Positions 24,783 through 37,570 are shown, numbered from the stretch's first letter. The stretch is DNA of 64,000 nt from Scylla paramamosain (GCF_035594125.1 NC_087180.1:14050115-14114114); one strand, 5' to 3'. Program-made: numbers and translations. Notes: generated by a model not told the origin, from the letters alone.

Positions 24783-24960
24783 TCGTAAAAGGCTCTACTG
24801 GAAGTTATTAAGGTTTTAGGGAAGTTTTAATGATTCTAGAGATAATTTTGCAAGGATTTTGCATCATCAGCGGTGGAAAAAAATTATGAGAATCCAGGTA
24901 ATAGCTTTGGTGCCTTTTGAAAATGTTGATTGTAAGAGAGCAAAGCGTTACAGAATAATG
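24783..24960 (-). mobile_element. MITE-like dispersed repeat, copy C (reverse, diverged)
   Basis: A more diverged copy of about 178 bp. Its right end, GAGAGCAAAGCGTTACAG, is the complement of the family's terminal sequence, and TGCCTTTTGAAAATG matches the core. The left terminal repeat is not clear, so this copy may be truncated. Confidence 0.6.
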
Positions 24961-25431
24961 GCAGTGGTTATTTTTACACAGAGGGAAAAGATAAATTGAT
25001 AACGTAAATTTAAAAGTGAGTAGTTGTTTCTATTAATACCACTGACGCAGAATTCTCTGTCGCTATTGTTGGCTGTCCCTAATGCTGGAAAGATCACCGG
25101 CCAGTGTTTATTTTAGCGGAAGAGAGAGAAATAATAAAACCGTTTCGTAAAGTAAAAAGTTAGCAACGGTTTGTGTCTATTCGTAGCAGCGTCAATATGT
25201 CCAGAAGCCACCTGGTTTTTAGATATACAAGGGAATATCCGAGCGAGGCGTTTCTCTCCCGCCTTGCATAGTTAACTGCGTTCATTTCTAGGCGGAGGGA
25301 GGCAAGAGTATCAAGTCCTGTATTGCATCGTGAATCAGACACACTTGCCTTTTATTTTGCCTCTCTTACATGCTTCCCGTTTTCTTTCTTTCGTATGCAC
25401 CTCCATGTTCTGTAACAGGTGAGGAGTTATG

Positions 25432-25432
<1 letters not shown>

Positions 25433-25473
<41 letters not shown>
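25433..25473. repeat. (AC)20 microsatellite, left arm of a fold-back pair
   Basis: A complementary GT array lies 41 bp downstream. Confidence 0.97.
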
Positions 25474-25474
<1 letters not shown>

Positions 25475-25511
25475 TCCTTTCTCTCTTCCTTTTCTCTTTT
25501 TTTTTTTTTCT

Positions 25512-25514
<3 letters not shown>

Positions 25515-25545
<31 letters not shown>
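25515..25545. repeat. (TG)15 microsatellite, right arm of a fold-back pair
   Basis: Complementary to the AC array at 25433-25473. Confidence 0.97.
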
Positions 25546-25547
<2 letters not shown>

Positions 25548-25806
25548 TATGCGGGTTTGGGTGGCCTAAAGAGAGGGAATCAGACACTACATCATGAGAA
25601 GGTCCCCTCGCCAGTGACGCAATCCGGGACCCCTTGCTGCCCGCCCCTTACAATCTCACACTCCACCGGTGAAGTAGAAAAAGAACCATCCCTTCATGGA
25701 CGAGGGGGAATATATTTATATGTTGTTTACGTAGAATGATCACCATCGTTTCCCGGCGGCAGCATCAATCTAGCAGTGAAATAGAGACACTTGTACCTCT
25801 GAGCAG

Positions 25807-26112
25807 ACAAGTAAAGGCGGTTCAATTAAACAATGAATAAGTTCGTGTAAGACAGTGAGCAAAAATTAAAAGTCTTTGTCGAGGAAATGTTGCAATGATG
25901 ATTAAAAAGTAGATATTCTGTTAATTTTTCCGTGCCATCATTCATCTTTGTACATTCTACAAGTAAAAGCAGTTCAATTATACAATGAATACGTTCGTGC
26001 AAGATAGCGGTAAGCAGGAATAAAGTCTCTACCGAGGAAATGTTGCAAAGACTGGTTAAAAAATAGCTGTTCTTTTCATTTCCTCGTGCCATCCTTCATC
26101 TTTATACATGTT
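25807..26112. repeat. Tandem duplication, two units of about 152 bp
   Basis: Unit 1 starts at ACAAGTAAAGGCGGTTCAAT (25807) and unit 2 at ACAAGTAAAAGCAGTTCAAT (25959). Both contain CAATGAATA(A/C)GTTCGTG, GAGGAAATGTTGCAA and CGTGCCATC(A/C)TTCATCTTT. The copies remain similar over their whole length. No shared open frame is convincing. Confidence 0.8.
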
Positions 26113-26648
26113 GCTGTACAGGACAATCTTACCGCACGTTCCTTTATATTTCTTTGAATCAGGTAAATCGTATTCCCTCCTGAAATAAAATATATGAAAA
26201 AAAAAAATAATGTAATCTTTCATAACTAAATCAGGCTTCATTTTTAGCTCTCTTTAACATTTTTTTCTCCTTTTTGAGGGGGAAAGAGGCAAACCAGTGT
26301 CATTTTTTCCGTCTTTAGCTCCCTTGGCTTGTCTCCTTCATACATATCAATCACTCACTAAAAATCTCTCCCCACGACCATGCATCTCCTCACATCCCAC
26401 TCCACAAGACGCTCCTGTACACTTCTCTATGTTCCTTTGTGTCTGGTAAAATCCGAGGCCCTCCAAAGCACCTCAGCCTCTCATTTCTCAGCCTCCCGAG
26501 CCGCCCTTCACGTCTCCGCATCACTCTCTCCCCCTCATCACTCCCTCATCGGTTATCCCCCATTTCTCACGCACACAAAGGAGCTGAGGTAGAGGGATTT
26601 ATGAGACCTGTATCGGAAAAATTATTACCCGTAACAATAAGCTAATAT

Positions 26649-26649
<1 letters not shown>

Positions 26650-26739
<90 letters not shown>

Positions 26740-26745
26740 CACACC
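26650..26745. repeat. (CA)47 microsatellite
   Basis: About 95 bp with one GC change near 26733. Confidence 0.98.
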
Positions 26746-26951
26746 GTAAACGTAAAGGAGTGCGAACCAATAATAACACAACAAGGGCCTGACTTTTCCC
26801 ACTCTCACCTGAGCGTGGGAGGAAGGTGGGAGAGGTCACCGTTTGTTCTCAGGTGCGCTAAGCACTTAACGCTCCGTGGCTTGAGGCTCAAATAAGTAAT
26901 CCTCCTTGACTTCTGGGAAAAGGAAAAAATACATTGATACTAAAATTCCGC

Positions 26952-26952
<1 letters not shown>

Positions 26953-27026
<74 letters not shown>
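26953..27026. repeat. (AG)37 microsatellite, left arm of a fold-back pair
   Basis: A CT array of nearly equal length follows 51 bp later. Confidence 0.98.
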
Positions 27027-27030
<4 letters not shown>

Positions 27031-27074
27031 AGGAAAAGGAGCCAAAAGATCATGTTTTCTTAGGCTGACGAGGT

Positions 27075-27077
<3 letters not shown>

Positions 27078-27153
<76 letters not shown>
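27078..27153. repeat. (CT)38 microsatellite, right arm of a fold-back pair
   Basis: Complementary in sequence and length to 26953-27026. Confidence 0.98.
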
Positions 27154-27154
<1 letters not shown>

Positions 27155-27159
27155 GTTAT

Positions 27160-28225
27160 GTAAACGGAATTTTCTTTTTTTTTCTTCTTTTTACCTGATA
27201 TAGAAAACTATTTTTGGTTCTATCGAATATTTTTTTACTTTTATTCTATTTTGCATATATTTTTATGACATGCTTTCCATTAGGTTATTTTTGTACAGAT
27301 TTACACAGCTTACCACCATACGCAAACACATAGTACAGTTACACTACACGTACACTTGCAACTACATCATAAAATAAAACAAATAAAAAAAAAAGGTTCG
27401 ATCTACACCATACAACAACATTCCAATCACAATCTTTCGGTACCTTTCCATAAAACTCATTCAAAGTCAAAATACAACAGGTCACAATATTCCATCGCTA
27501 AAAATTTCATATCTCTTGTAAATGAAACGATCCTGGAGCTCAGACTACAACACCGCGGGTCACGTTGGGAGGGAAAATATTATGAATGCAGATTATGTTT
27601 TTCCTTCTATTTCATCGCGTCTGTCAGCCCGTCACTGGGAGTTATGAGTACCTGGATCACACGCCTCTGCTGGGCAAACTAATATATCTCTGTAGCTGCA
27701 GGGCGTTCAGTGGATGTGGATGTCTCTCTTTCCTTTTTGTCAACTGTTTATCTTCTACAAGGTCTTTATTTTCTTTATTCTATCTGTCGCTACTGCAGAA
27801 GTATAAGTAGCTAAATGTAACATCCAAATAACATAAAAACAGACGAGAAAAACACCAATCACAAAACAACGTGGGATTACTGGAGAGCGCAAACACACAC
27901 ACACCTTAAAATGAACGACGCCATCACGCTCCTATTTATCATATATCACGGAGCTGAGGCGATCAATCAGCCAATTTTCTTCGTTCCAGTAATAACAAGG
28001 CGCCTTCGCTTAATTAATTTGATGAGGTGGAGGGCGAGGATCGTTTTTAATTAGTGTAATAAGGAGGCTGGACGCGCTGGCCCGCCGGTGTATGCCAGCC
28101 ACGCCAGCCGCTCACTCGCTGATCGCCGCCCTTCACACTCAGATGAGGTAATTAATTTTGTTATCTTAATTTTCCGCCTTTCATTCTTCCTGTAAATCGT
28201 ATTATTTTGGGAGGATGAGTAGCAG
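27160..28225. other. Unique block with a TAAT-rich patch near its end
   Basis: AT-rich unique DNA. TAATTAATT occurs at 28011 and 28149 and TTAATTAG at 28047, the core of homeodomain binding sites. GATGAGGT occurs at 28021 and 28142. A 108-codon frame at 27356-27682 has no recognisable motif, and I do not call it. Confidence 0.35.
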
Positions 28226-28226
28226 A

Positions 28227-28229
<3 letters not shown>

Positions 28230-28313
<84 letters not shown>
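28230..28313. repeat. (TC)41 microsatellite
   Basis: Uninterrupted array. Confidence 0.98.
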
Positions 28314-28314
<1 letters not shown>

Positions 28315-28316
<2 letters not shown>

Positions 28317-29629
28317 CCTTTTTCTATACATATTAATTTCTGTTTATATACCTTTTTCTGTGTTTATTCGCGTTAATTTTTATGTAATCTACAATATATA
28401 CATACCAGCAAGCATTATTCTAATTCCACCTACACGTACATGCCATATACTTACCAATTTGTTTCATGTGAGTATCATAATCGTTCCCCGTTCCATCAGA
28501 ATCTTAGTTTACCCAAAAATTCTGCCACTCAACTCCCACGACTTGAATCTGTAAAATGTATACCAGTTTTTTTTTTTTTTTTTTTTATTTTCAACCTTCA
28601 TCAGCATCTTTCCGTTTTATATATATATTTCTTTTTTTTCCTTTTTTTTTCCCCCGTCCGCGCGTTTCTGAGTACTTGAGAGTCCTTTCCTTCCCTCCCT
28701 TTCCGTCCCTCTCATCCCGTCCCTCATTTTCTCTCACGTTTTTTATACCCAAACTTGGCAGGAATATCAAGGACTCGTTTTCTATGAGCTGAAAGGCGAT
28801 CGCACTTAAGATTACTGAAAGAGGCTTGAGGAATATGCGCGTATGGGAGTCTTAAATTCGCTCTTCATGATTTTTGGAACGTCATTGAGTCTGTAAAAAA
28901 TAATCTACATCCACTCCACTTTTTTGTTTTACTTAAGTAGGAACTCAGAACTCCGTGAGTGTTTTATTTTTCTCTCTTTCTCTCTCTTGCTTCATAAGAC
29001 TTGACCTGCTTCAGAAAAGTATTAGAACACTGAACTTAACAAACCACTTTTTTCTTATTTCTCTCTGGTTGACGTTTTTTTCTCTTTTTTTTTTTCGTTA
29101 ATGCAAAATAGCGATCTTTTTACCTTCTTTTTTTGTGTGTCCTCTGCTGGCGACCTGCACACGCGCACACACAAAAATAAAAATATATGTCTAGGAAAAA
29201 AAAAAATGTTCCGTCTTATGTGATGAATAAAACATACGCATCATGAACCGGAAGTCACTGGTCACTATGAATAATCTGCAACTCACTCGTTCACTTTCTT
29301 CTCTTTTGCTTGAGTTTGCCTTGTAATTTATTCCTTATACGCAGTGGAGGAAAACATGAGACACAAAAACATAGGAAAAAAAAGTAATCAAGATGTTTAT
29401 GATAATTAAGTGAACGGCGATAATAAATGAAGATAGGTAATGAGACGTAATGCAAGTACCAAAAAAAAAATAAAATAATGACAAGTGAATTAATAATGGT
29501 GATATAAAGGATGAGGAGGAAATGGGACTAAGATGGAAGGGGGAGCAAAACATAACTAATAACCTGTGAGAGGGAAAGATTTTAGAAGACAGATCGTGAA
29601 AAAAATACACATGATAGCAGCAGCAACAG
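28315..29629. other. AT-rich unique DNA with poly-T runs, no gene seen
   Basis: T-runs occur at 28566-28588 and 28630-28650. Frames are short and Phe/Leu/Ser-rich. Confidence 0.45.
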
Positions 29630-29646
29630 TAATAATAATAATAATG

Positions 29647-29706
<60 letters not shown>
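29630..29706. repeat. (AAT)25 trinucleotide array
   Basis: AAT triplets with one ATG change near 29646. Confidence 0.97.
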
Positions 29707-29708
<2 letters not shown>

Positions 29709-29749
29709 CAAAAACATCTACCAGTACCACCATACCACAGCTGAAACAA

Positions 29750-29757
29750 CCACCGCC

Positions 29758-29807
<50 letters not shown>

Positions 29808-29809
29808 CG
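29750..29809. repeat. (ACC)n then (AAC)n trinucleotide arrays
   Basis: ACC triplets pass into AAC triplets. With the AAT array 45 bp upstream this is a compound trinucleotide locus. Confidence 0.95.
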
Positions 29810-29920
29810 GAAATATGACTGAGCTGCATTTCTTCCTTAAAAGTTGACGGAAGGAAAAAAGTCAAACGTCACTTTCCTGTCACCACGCGTCAGTATCCGC
29901 CGGGAGGGAAAAAAGAGACA

Positions 29921-29935
<15 letters not shown>

Positions 29936-29955
<20 letters not shown>

Positions 29956-30017
29956 AAGAAAAGGACATAAACAAAACAATATACAAGAGGGTGGTGGTGG
30001 TGGTGGTGGTGGTGGTG
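29936..30017. repeat. Poly-A run and (GGT)8 array
   Basis: About 20 A (29936-29957) followed by GGT triplets at 29992-30017. Confidence 0.93.
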
Positions 30018-30059
30018 TGCTAAATGTAGTGAATATTATAAGGTTCAAAACACAACTCT

Positions 30060-30890
30060 CCCTCACCAAAGCCTCACCCTTATGGTTCTCTTAATTTCCT
30101 GTGGTTTCCTTTATCGTCCCCTTTTCCCATCTTCTCCCATACCTCTCTTCCTTCTTTTTCTTTCTTTCTATTTTACTTCCTTGAATTATCATATTTTGTC
30201 TTTCACGTTTTCTTTATATTTTTTATTTCTTCCTTTTCCAATTCTCTTTCTCTTCTGTGTCCTCTTTATTCTTGAACCTCTCTTTATTCTTTCTTTCTGT
30301 TAATCCTTATTTTTTCTTCTCTCTACATCCTCTTTTTTTTTCTCTCTGTCTATTTATTTACGTTTATCAATTATTCTTTTTCTATATCCTCTTCACCGTC
30401 TGTCTTTTATTTTCCTCTTCATTGTTTATATTTTATTTTCTTCTTCATTTCTCAAATATTCGTTTTTCCTCGTCCTCTTCCACTTTCTCGATCTTCTGTT
30501 TGTTTTCAGCTTACATTTCTCCTCCTCCTCCTCCTCCTCCTCCTCCTCTCCTATTTTTCTCCTACTTCTTACTCCATTTCTTGTTTTCTTCTTTTATCCA
30601 TATTTCTTTTCTGTTTTCTCCTTTATTCTCCTATCTCTTCTATTTCTTGTTCCTATTTTTCCTCTTTCTTACCCAATTTTTCTCCTTCTCCCTTCATTCT
30701 TTTTCCTTCCTGTCTTACTGGATCTCTTTTCCTCTTCCTCTTCCTTTTCCTCTATGTTTCTCACTCGATCTCTTATTCTTCCTTCTCTTTCACCTCCCTT
30801 TCCTGTTCCTCAGCTCTCTTCTCCTATTTTTCCTTGTTTCCTCCTCCTCCTCCTCCTCTTCCTCCTCCTTCCACAGCCCCGTCAAGGATA
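30060..30890. repeat. Polypyrimidine tract
   Basis: About 830 bp of C/T-rich sequence with TCC triplets at 30520-30548 and 30841-30870. The 226-codon frame that crosses it is almost only Phe, Ser, Leu and Pro and is a composition artefact. Confidence 0.8.
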
Positions 30891-30970
30891 ATCATAAATT
30901 TGACGCGTCCTTTGAGTCAGACGGCATCCTGTGTTAGGAAGGTGTTTTGGAAGAGTGCTGAGTGCTGATA

Positions 30971-30972
30971 GG

Positions 30973-31007
<35 letters not shown>
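30971..31007. repeat. (GT)n microsatellite
   Basis: A GT array starting as GTGTGTGCGTG. Confidence 0.95.
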
Positions 31008-31010
<3 letters not shown>

Positions 31011-31062
31011 AACTGGAATGCTGATTTAATTTAATTCCGTGTGTTTCAAGGTCCAGACACTA

Positions 31063-31235
<173 letters not shown>

Positions 31236-31339
31236 AACACAACAACTTGAACCAAAACTCAACAAAGTCCTCAACTTGCTTCAGACAGCGAGTATTAGCA
31301 CGGTAACTTTTTTGAACAGAGGGAAAGAGTAGAGAGCAC

Positions 31340-31343
<4 letters not shown>

Positions 31344-31378
<35 letters not shown>
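31344..31378. repeat. (GA)17 microsatellite
   Basis: Complementary to the CT array about 110 bp upstream. Confidence 0.97.
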
Positions 31379-31380
<2 letters not shown>

Positions 31381-31925
31381 AGTAGTGTCCGGCCCAGTTA
31401 CTCTTCTACTCTCCCTTTTACACAAGAACCCGCCACCTTTTACCTTTATCCCGATGCGTGGGTGGGAGGAAAAGCTGTTAGAGGAGGAGGAGGAGGGATC
31501 GAGAAGAGAAGTGAGGAGGGAAAGGAGGATACGAAAACAGGAGGAAAGAAAGGGAGAGAGACCTTGTTCCATACCTCAACCCTGGACCTTCCTTTTCTCC
31601 TCCTCCTCTTTCTCCTCCTTCCTCCTCCTCCTCCTCCTCCTCCTCGTCACTGGCTAATGAGGAGAGATGGTGGACGCGCCTCACATGCTGATCACGTCGG
31701 GACTCTGTGTTGTGGCCGGGTTACTGCCTCACTCTGGCTGCCCTCGGGACCTCCTACCATCCCTTAGGATCCCAATGACGACGCTGGACCGAGGGCAATG
31801 ACGTGAAGGATACCAGGGGGGGATAGAGGAGGGAGGGTGGGTAGAGGGGAGGAGAAGAAAGGTGTTAAAGAAGTAGACAGAGACAGACAGATAAATGGAT
31901 ACAGACAGACAGAGACGGACAGAGA

Positions 31926-32040
<115 letters not shown>

Positions 32041-32308
32041 AAAAGCAAAAAAAAAGTGTAAAACCCGTACCTTATCTGAGAGGAGGAGTGAGGAGGAAAA
32101 GATACCAAGACGACCCACTAAAGGGGTGAGGGTGAGGAGTTTGGGAGCAAGTCTGAAGTGTATTAGGTCCTGAGAGTGTGGTGTGGCAGGCTGGTGAGGC
32201 TGAGGGGAGCTGAGGGGGGGCAGTGAGCAAAGTTTTTCCCCCGCGAGGATCTCAGATTAAGACGTGAAGATCGATGTAATCTATTTGCGGCGCTGGACTG
32301 GGAGGGAA

Positions 32309-32309
<1 letters not shown>

Positions 32310-32366
<57 letters not shown>

Positions 32367-32411
32367 AAGAGAGAGAGAGGAGAGAGAGGAGAGAGAGAGA
32401 GAGAGAGAGAG
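32310..32411. repeat. Interrupted (GA)n microsatellite
   Basis: GA dinucleotides with several GGA and AAGA changes. Confidence 0.97.
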
Positions 32412-32763
32412 GAAGGAAAGGAGGGAGGGGACGGAGAATCCTGCTTAGTGGAGGGGAACTTAGGCAAGAAGGTACACTGGGAGATGCAAAGGACGTAACC
32501 CCGCGCAGACAAGATTAAGCCGTGATTGGATCCGCCTCGACTTGCAGCGTTAGTGAGGCGATGAGAGGAGCAAGATTTGAAGGTCTTTAAGGTCTTGACT
32601 CATCTTGCTCCTCGTGATGCCTGGTGCCTGCCCTCGCCTCTCCTGCCTCCACCTGCTTGTCAGTCAGAGCAGGATTCGAAAGTTATTAAGATTTTTTACC
32701 TCGTGTGCCTTGAGATTGAGGGAAAGCGGTAACTTCAGTGTTTGTTATTTAACTATTGACTAC

Positions 32764-33040
32764 CTGTGTTACCTGTCCTGCATTACCTGTCCCACCTTAC
32801 CTGTCCTGCATTACCTGTCCCGCCTTACCTGTTCCTGCATTACCTGTCCTGCATTACCTGTTCCGCCTTACCTGTCCTGCCTTACCTGTACCGCCTTACC
32901 TGTCCTGCCTTACCTGTCCTGTCTTACCTGTCCCGCCTTACCTGTCCAGCATTACGCGTCCCACCTTACCTGTCCTGCCTTATCTTTCCTGCCTTACTTG
33001 TCCTGTCTTAATTATCCCGCCTTATCTGTTCTGCCTTGTT
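32764..33040. repeat. Minisatellite, 14-bp unit TTACCTGTCCTGCC
   Basis: About 20 copies of a 14-bp unit with the invariant part TTACCTGTCC and a variable end (TGCA, CACC, CGCC, TGCC, TGTC, AGCA). The period is nearly exact in the middle and decays from about 32970 on. Frames across it code for repeats of Leu, Pro, Cys, Tyr and Thr in all three registers, so coding is unlikely. Confidence 0.9.
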
Positions 33041-33362
33041 TCTTTCGTCCTGCTTCCCTGCACAGCGTCAACTATTCACTGGATGTTCTAACGTTTAATT
33101 CTTACTTGCCCTTATGTGAAATATGTGATTATGTCGTTTTCCTCAGTTCACGGGCAAATACGATAACGATGAATATAACGAAAAGTCTCATGTATACGAA
33201 GTTAAAGGGGATTCGTGATCGTTGCTTTTTGCCATTAGGAAAAAAGCTGATGTGATGAATAATAAATTGGTAATGATAATACTAGATAATGATACTTAGA
33301 ATAGGCCTTACTACATTATCCGCGTGTTTGTCTGACTGCAGCCGCTTTAGAGATTAACTTGC

Positions 33363-33397
<35 letters not shown>

Positions 33398-33425
33398 CAA
33401 TAATAATAATAATAATAATAATAAT
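33363..33425. repeat. (AAT)n array with one interruption
   Basis: AAT triplets interrupted by TCAAT near 33397. Confidence 0.96.
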
Positions 33426-33796
33426 GATAATCATAATAAATACGCATCTCTGTCCTGAAAGCAAACTAAACGAAGATTGAAATTTATATGACCTCCATGC
33501 CAGTCACTTGCAAGATCACACACCCTCACACGCCCACTCCACGCTCTGCCGCAATACCGTCACGCACACCACCACACCACACAGTCACACAGTCACTCCA
33601 CCTGAACACCGTCACATTCCACCACCACCACTACCACCACCACCATCCTCACCCCCACCCCCACATACCCCTCCACTCTTCCACCCAATCTCGCTAACCA
33701 GACATAATTTTAACGAGGACTGAGGTAAATGATCCTGGTGGTCTCCTTCATGTCAGGAATTTCGCGTCATTTTCACGTCACTTTCACTTGGAGGCG

Positions 33797-34829
<1,033 letters not shown>

Positions 34830-34830
<1 letters not shown>

Positions 34831-35250
34831 CCCTTCACCTCCCTCCTCTCCTCCTGCCCGTTCCCTTCCACCTCTCCTTGTTTTCTCTCCTCTTCCCTTT
34901 GTTGTCTTCTATTCTTTTCCTTTTTCCGGTTGTTTTCTTTTGTTACAGTCGTGTTTCCTTTTCCTTTTCTTTATTTTCCTTTTCTCCTTCGTTGTCTTTT
35001 GCCTTCCTTTCTTCCGGGTGTTTTCCTTGTTACTGTCTTGCTTCTTTTCTTTCTTTCTTATTAGGGTTTTTTTTTTCGTTTCCTTCCTTGTCTCCTTTGT
35101 TTCTTGGCTAATTCATTTACATTCTTTTCCTCACGTCTCATTACCTCACTTTCTTTCCTCTTATTCTGATATTTCTAATCTATTTCCTCTTCCTCTTCTT
35201 TCACATCCACTCCTCCCAAGTCATTCTATCTTGAAAAACAAAATTATTTC
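34830..35250. repeat. Polypyrimidine, T-rich tract
   Basis: C/T-rich for about 400 bp, with a weak period built on GTTTTCCTT-like words. The 178-codon frame across it is Phe/Leu/Ser/Val and is not convincing as a gene. Confidence 0.7.
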
Positions 35251-35304
35251 TTCCATTCGTCTCCACCATTCAATTTATTCACATTTCTCGAGTAGCACCA
35301 TCAG

Positions 35305-35306
35305 TA

Positions 35307-35347
<41 letters not shown>
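35305..35347. repeat. (GTA)14 trinucleotide array
   Basis: Near-pure GTA triplets. Confidence 0.96.
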
Positions 35348-35529
35348 AGATAGCAAGTGTACACCACCTATCATTCAAATAAATATATATCTCTTAACAA
35401 AATTAAAATAAATAAATAAATAAAAACACATTTCCCACCGTAATAAACTTTTTTCGACTTCCGACTTCACGGACATCAATAATTAAGAAAAAAAAAGAGA
35501 AAAAAAAAGCAATATGTTTCTTGAGACTC

Positions 35530-36060
35530 GAGGCGGGAGGCTACACGTTAGATAAGGAGGGAGGGAGAAAGACGTGCCTGGGGAGGGAAGTTATCGTGAA
35601 GGAAAGGAGGGAATGTCGGAGGGAGGGAGGGAGGGAAGAAGGTGGACATGGAGATAGGGAGGTGGGAGGGAATGGCGAGGATAGAGAAGAGGAAAGAAGG
35701 TAAGGAATGAGGAAGGGAAATGCACAGGCAGAGACAAGGAAGGAAGGAAGAGGAGGAAAGAAAACAAATAAATGAAGAGGAAAAGGAAAGTAATGGAATT
35801 AAAGCAAGAATAACAAAATCGAGAACAAGTAGAACAAGGAAAATATAGTTAGGAAAAACAAGACTGAGAATAAGAATGAAAAAGAAAAACAAGAAAATAA
35901 GTAAGAACAAGAACAAATAAAAAAAAACAAGAATAAAAAATAAGAAATAAAATAACAGCAACAACAACATAACCACAATCTTCGCTATCCCCACCACCAC
36001 CACTACCAACAGCAACAACAACAACAACAACCACTGCAACACCACCAACACCATCACCAC
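35530..36060. repeat. Polypurine tract then AAC/ACC-rich DNA
   Basis: G/A-rich with GGAGGGAGGG words (35550-35760), then AAGAACAAG words (35800-35950), then AAC and ACC triplets. A 215-codon minus-strand frame follows this composition and is not called. Confidence 0.7.
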
Positions 36061-36289
36061 AACCGAACCACAACAAAAAACAAAAGCAATCACCAGACAC
36101 ACCCTCTCTCCCAACCCAATCCACCCCAAAGGAAGGAAAAAAAAAAAAAAAAAAAAAAAGATCGAGACACAGACAGGACACTTTAGTACGTACACAAAAT
36201 GATACCGCCAGTTTTTCCCCAGGGCTCGGGGGCCAGAAGCGATATATTTCCGTCACACAAAAGTAACGAAAAACCCAAAAAACTGTGTC

Positions 36290-36870
36290 GTTTACTCTGA
36301 TAACACGAGACAGCCGAGGAGATGGAGGCTCGCGGGATGAGAGAGGGAGGGGAAAAAAGGGAGGAGAAGAAAGACTTGAAGGAACTTTAAGAGGGAGGAC
36401 AAGAGGAAAGAGGTGATAGGGAGGCTTTGGGGACGTGGTGAGGACACTGCAAAGGAAGGAGGAAGAGGCGGAGATAGATTAGAATGACTGGAGGAAGAAA
36501 TTGTAAAGGAAAAGGAGGAGGAGATAGATTAGAAGGATCTGAATAAAAGGAGAACGAAGTGTGATATGGGGAGAGAAAAGAGAAGGAAAACGGGGAATGA
36601 CCGAGAAATGGAGAAAAGGAATGGAAATGAAGAGGAAGAGATAAATTAGGATCAGAATCAAAGGTGAAAGGCGTGTGAGGTGGGGGAGAAAAGGGAAAGA
36701 AACGGGTAATAATAGAGAGACGAACTAGAAGGAATGGATAGAAGGAATAGGAAGGCTGGTGTGGGTATTCGTGCCCTTAAAAGAGGAAATGAAATGGTAA
36801 GGAGGAGGAAGAAGGTGGAGAGTGTGGTGGTGGTGGCGGTGGTGACGGTGGTGGTGATGGTGAAAGGGAA
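36290..36870. repeat. Purine-rich DNA with loosely repeated blocks
   Basis: GAGGAGATAGATTAGAA- and GGGGAGAAAAG-type blocks recur at spacings of 50-120 bp. GGTGGTGGT triplets lie at 36821-36860. No gene is seen. Confidence 0.5.
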
Positions 36871-36915
36871 AACAGGAAGTGATGTCTAGATTCGTGAATA
36901 TTAAATGGGAAATCG

Positions 36916-37070
36916 CTTTAAATTTTTAGAAATGTAACAAAAAAATAAATAAATAAATGAACGATGAAAACTAAATAAATATATAACCAATGTCTTTAAA
37001 TTTTCAGGAATGTAACAAATAAAAATACCCAACAACCTTGAAAACTAAATAAATATGAATAAAAGTCGTA
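36916..37070. repeat. Tandem duplication, two units of about 78 bp
   Basis: Unit 1 starts CTTTAAATTTTTAGAAATG (36916) and unit 2 CTTTAAATTTTCAGGAATG (36994). Both continue to GAAAACTAAATAAATAT. Confidence 0.75.
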
Positions 37071-37292
37071 TTTTCAGTCACAGTTCTTACGTAAAACTTT
37101 CATATATAAAGCATAAAGAAGAAATTGGAGCCATAACTGTGTACAAAATATATCTCGGGATTATAGTAAAAAAAAAAGTTTCCAGACCGTGTACAATGTT
37201 ACGAGCTGTGAGTGGTCGTGAAAAGTTATATTTGGGACAACTTGTGACGTAATACAGTAAGATCGATGACCCCTGTGTTGTGCGGAGCTGAG

Positions 37293-37296
37293 ACGG

Positions 37297-37361
<65 letters not shown>

Positions 37362-37438
37362 ACCATTAAAAACAGAAAAATAAGAACAAATTAGATAACA
37401 AACATTATGGAATCTAAATAAATGTGAGATTAGATGGT

Positions 37439-37513
<75 letters not shown>

Positions 37514-37570
37514 TCCTCCCACCATGAAAAATAGGAACCAGATAGCAAACACACGAGAATTTAAATAAAC
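37293..37570. repeat. Duplicated (GT)n locus with its flanks, two units of about 140 bp
   Basis: GACGGTACT-(GT)30 at 37293-37360 is followed by CACCATTAAAAACAGAAAAA. GATGGTATT-(GT)36 at 37433-37512 is followed by CACCATGAAAAATAGGAAC. Then come AGATAACAAACA or AGATAGCAAACA and TCTAAATAAA or TTTAAATAAA. The array and about 70 bp of flank were duplicated together. Confidence 0.85.

Noticed and set aside
30257..30937. 226-codon frame, the second longest in the area
   Set aside because: Composition is almost only Phe, Ser, Leu and Pro from a polypyrimidine tract. There are no domains and no clear exon borders.
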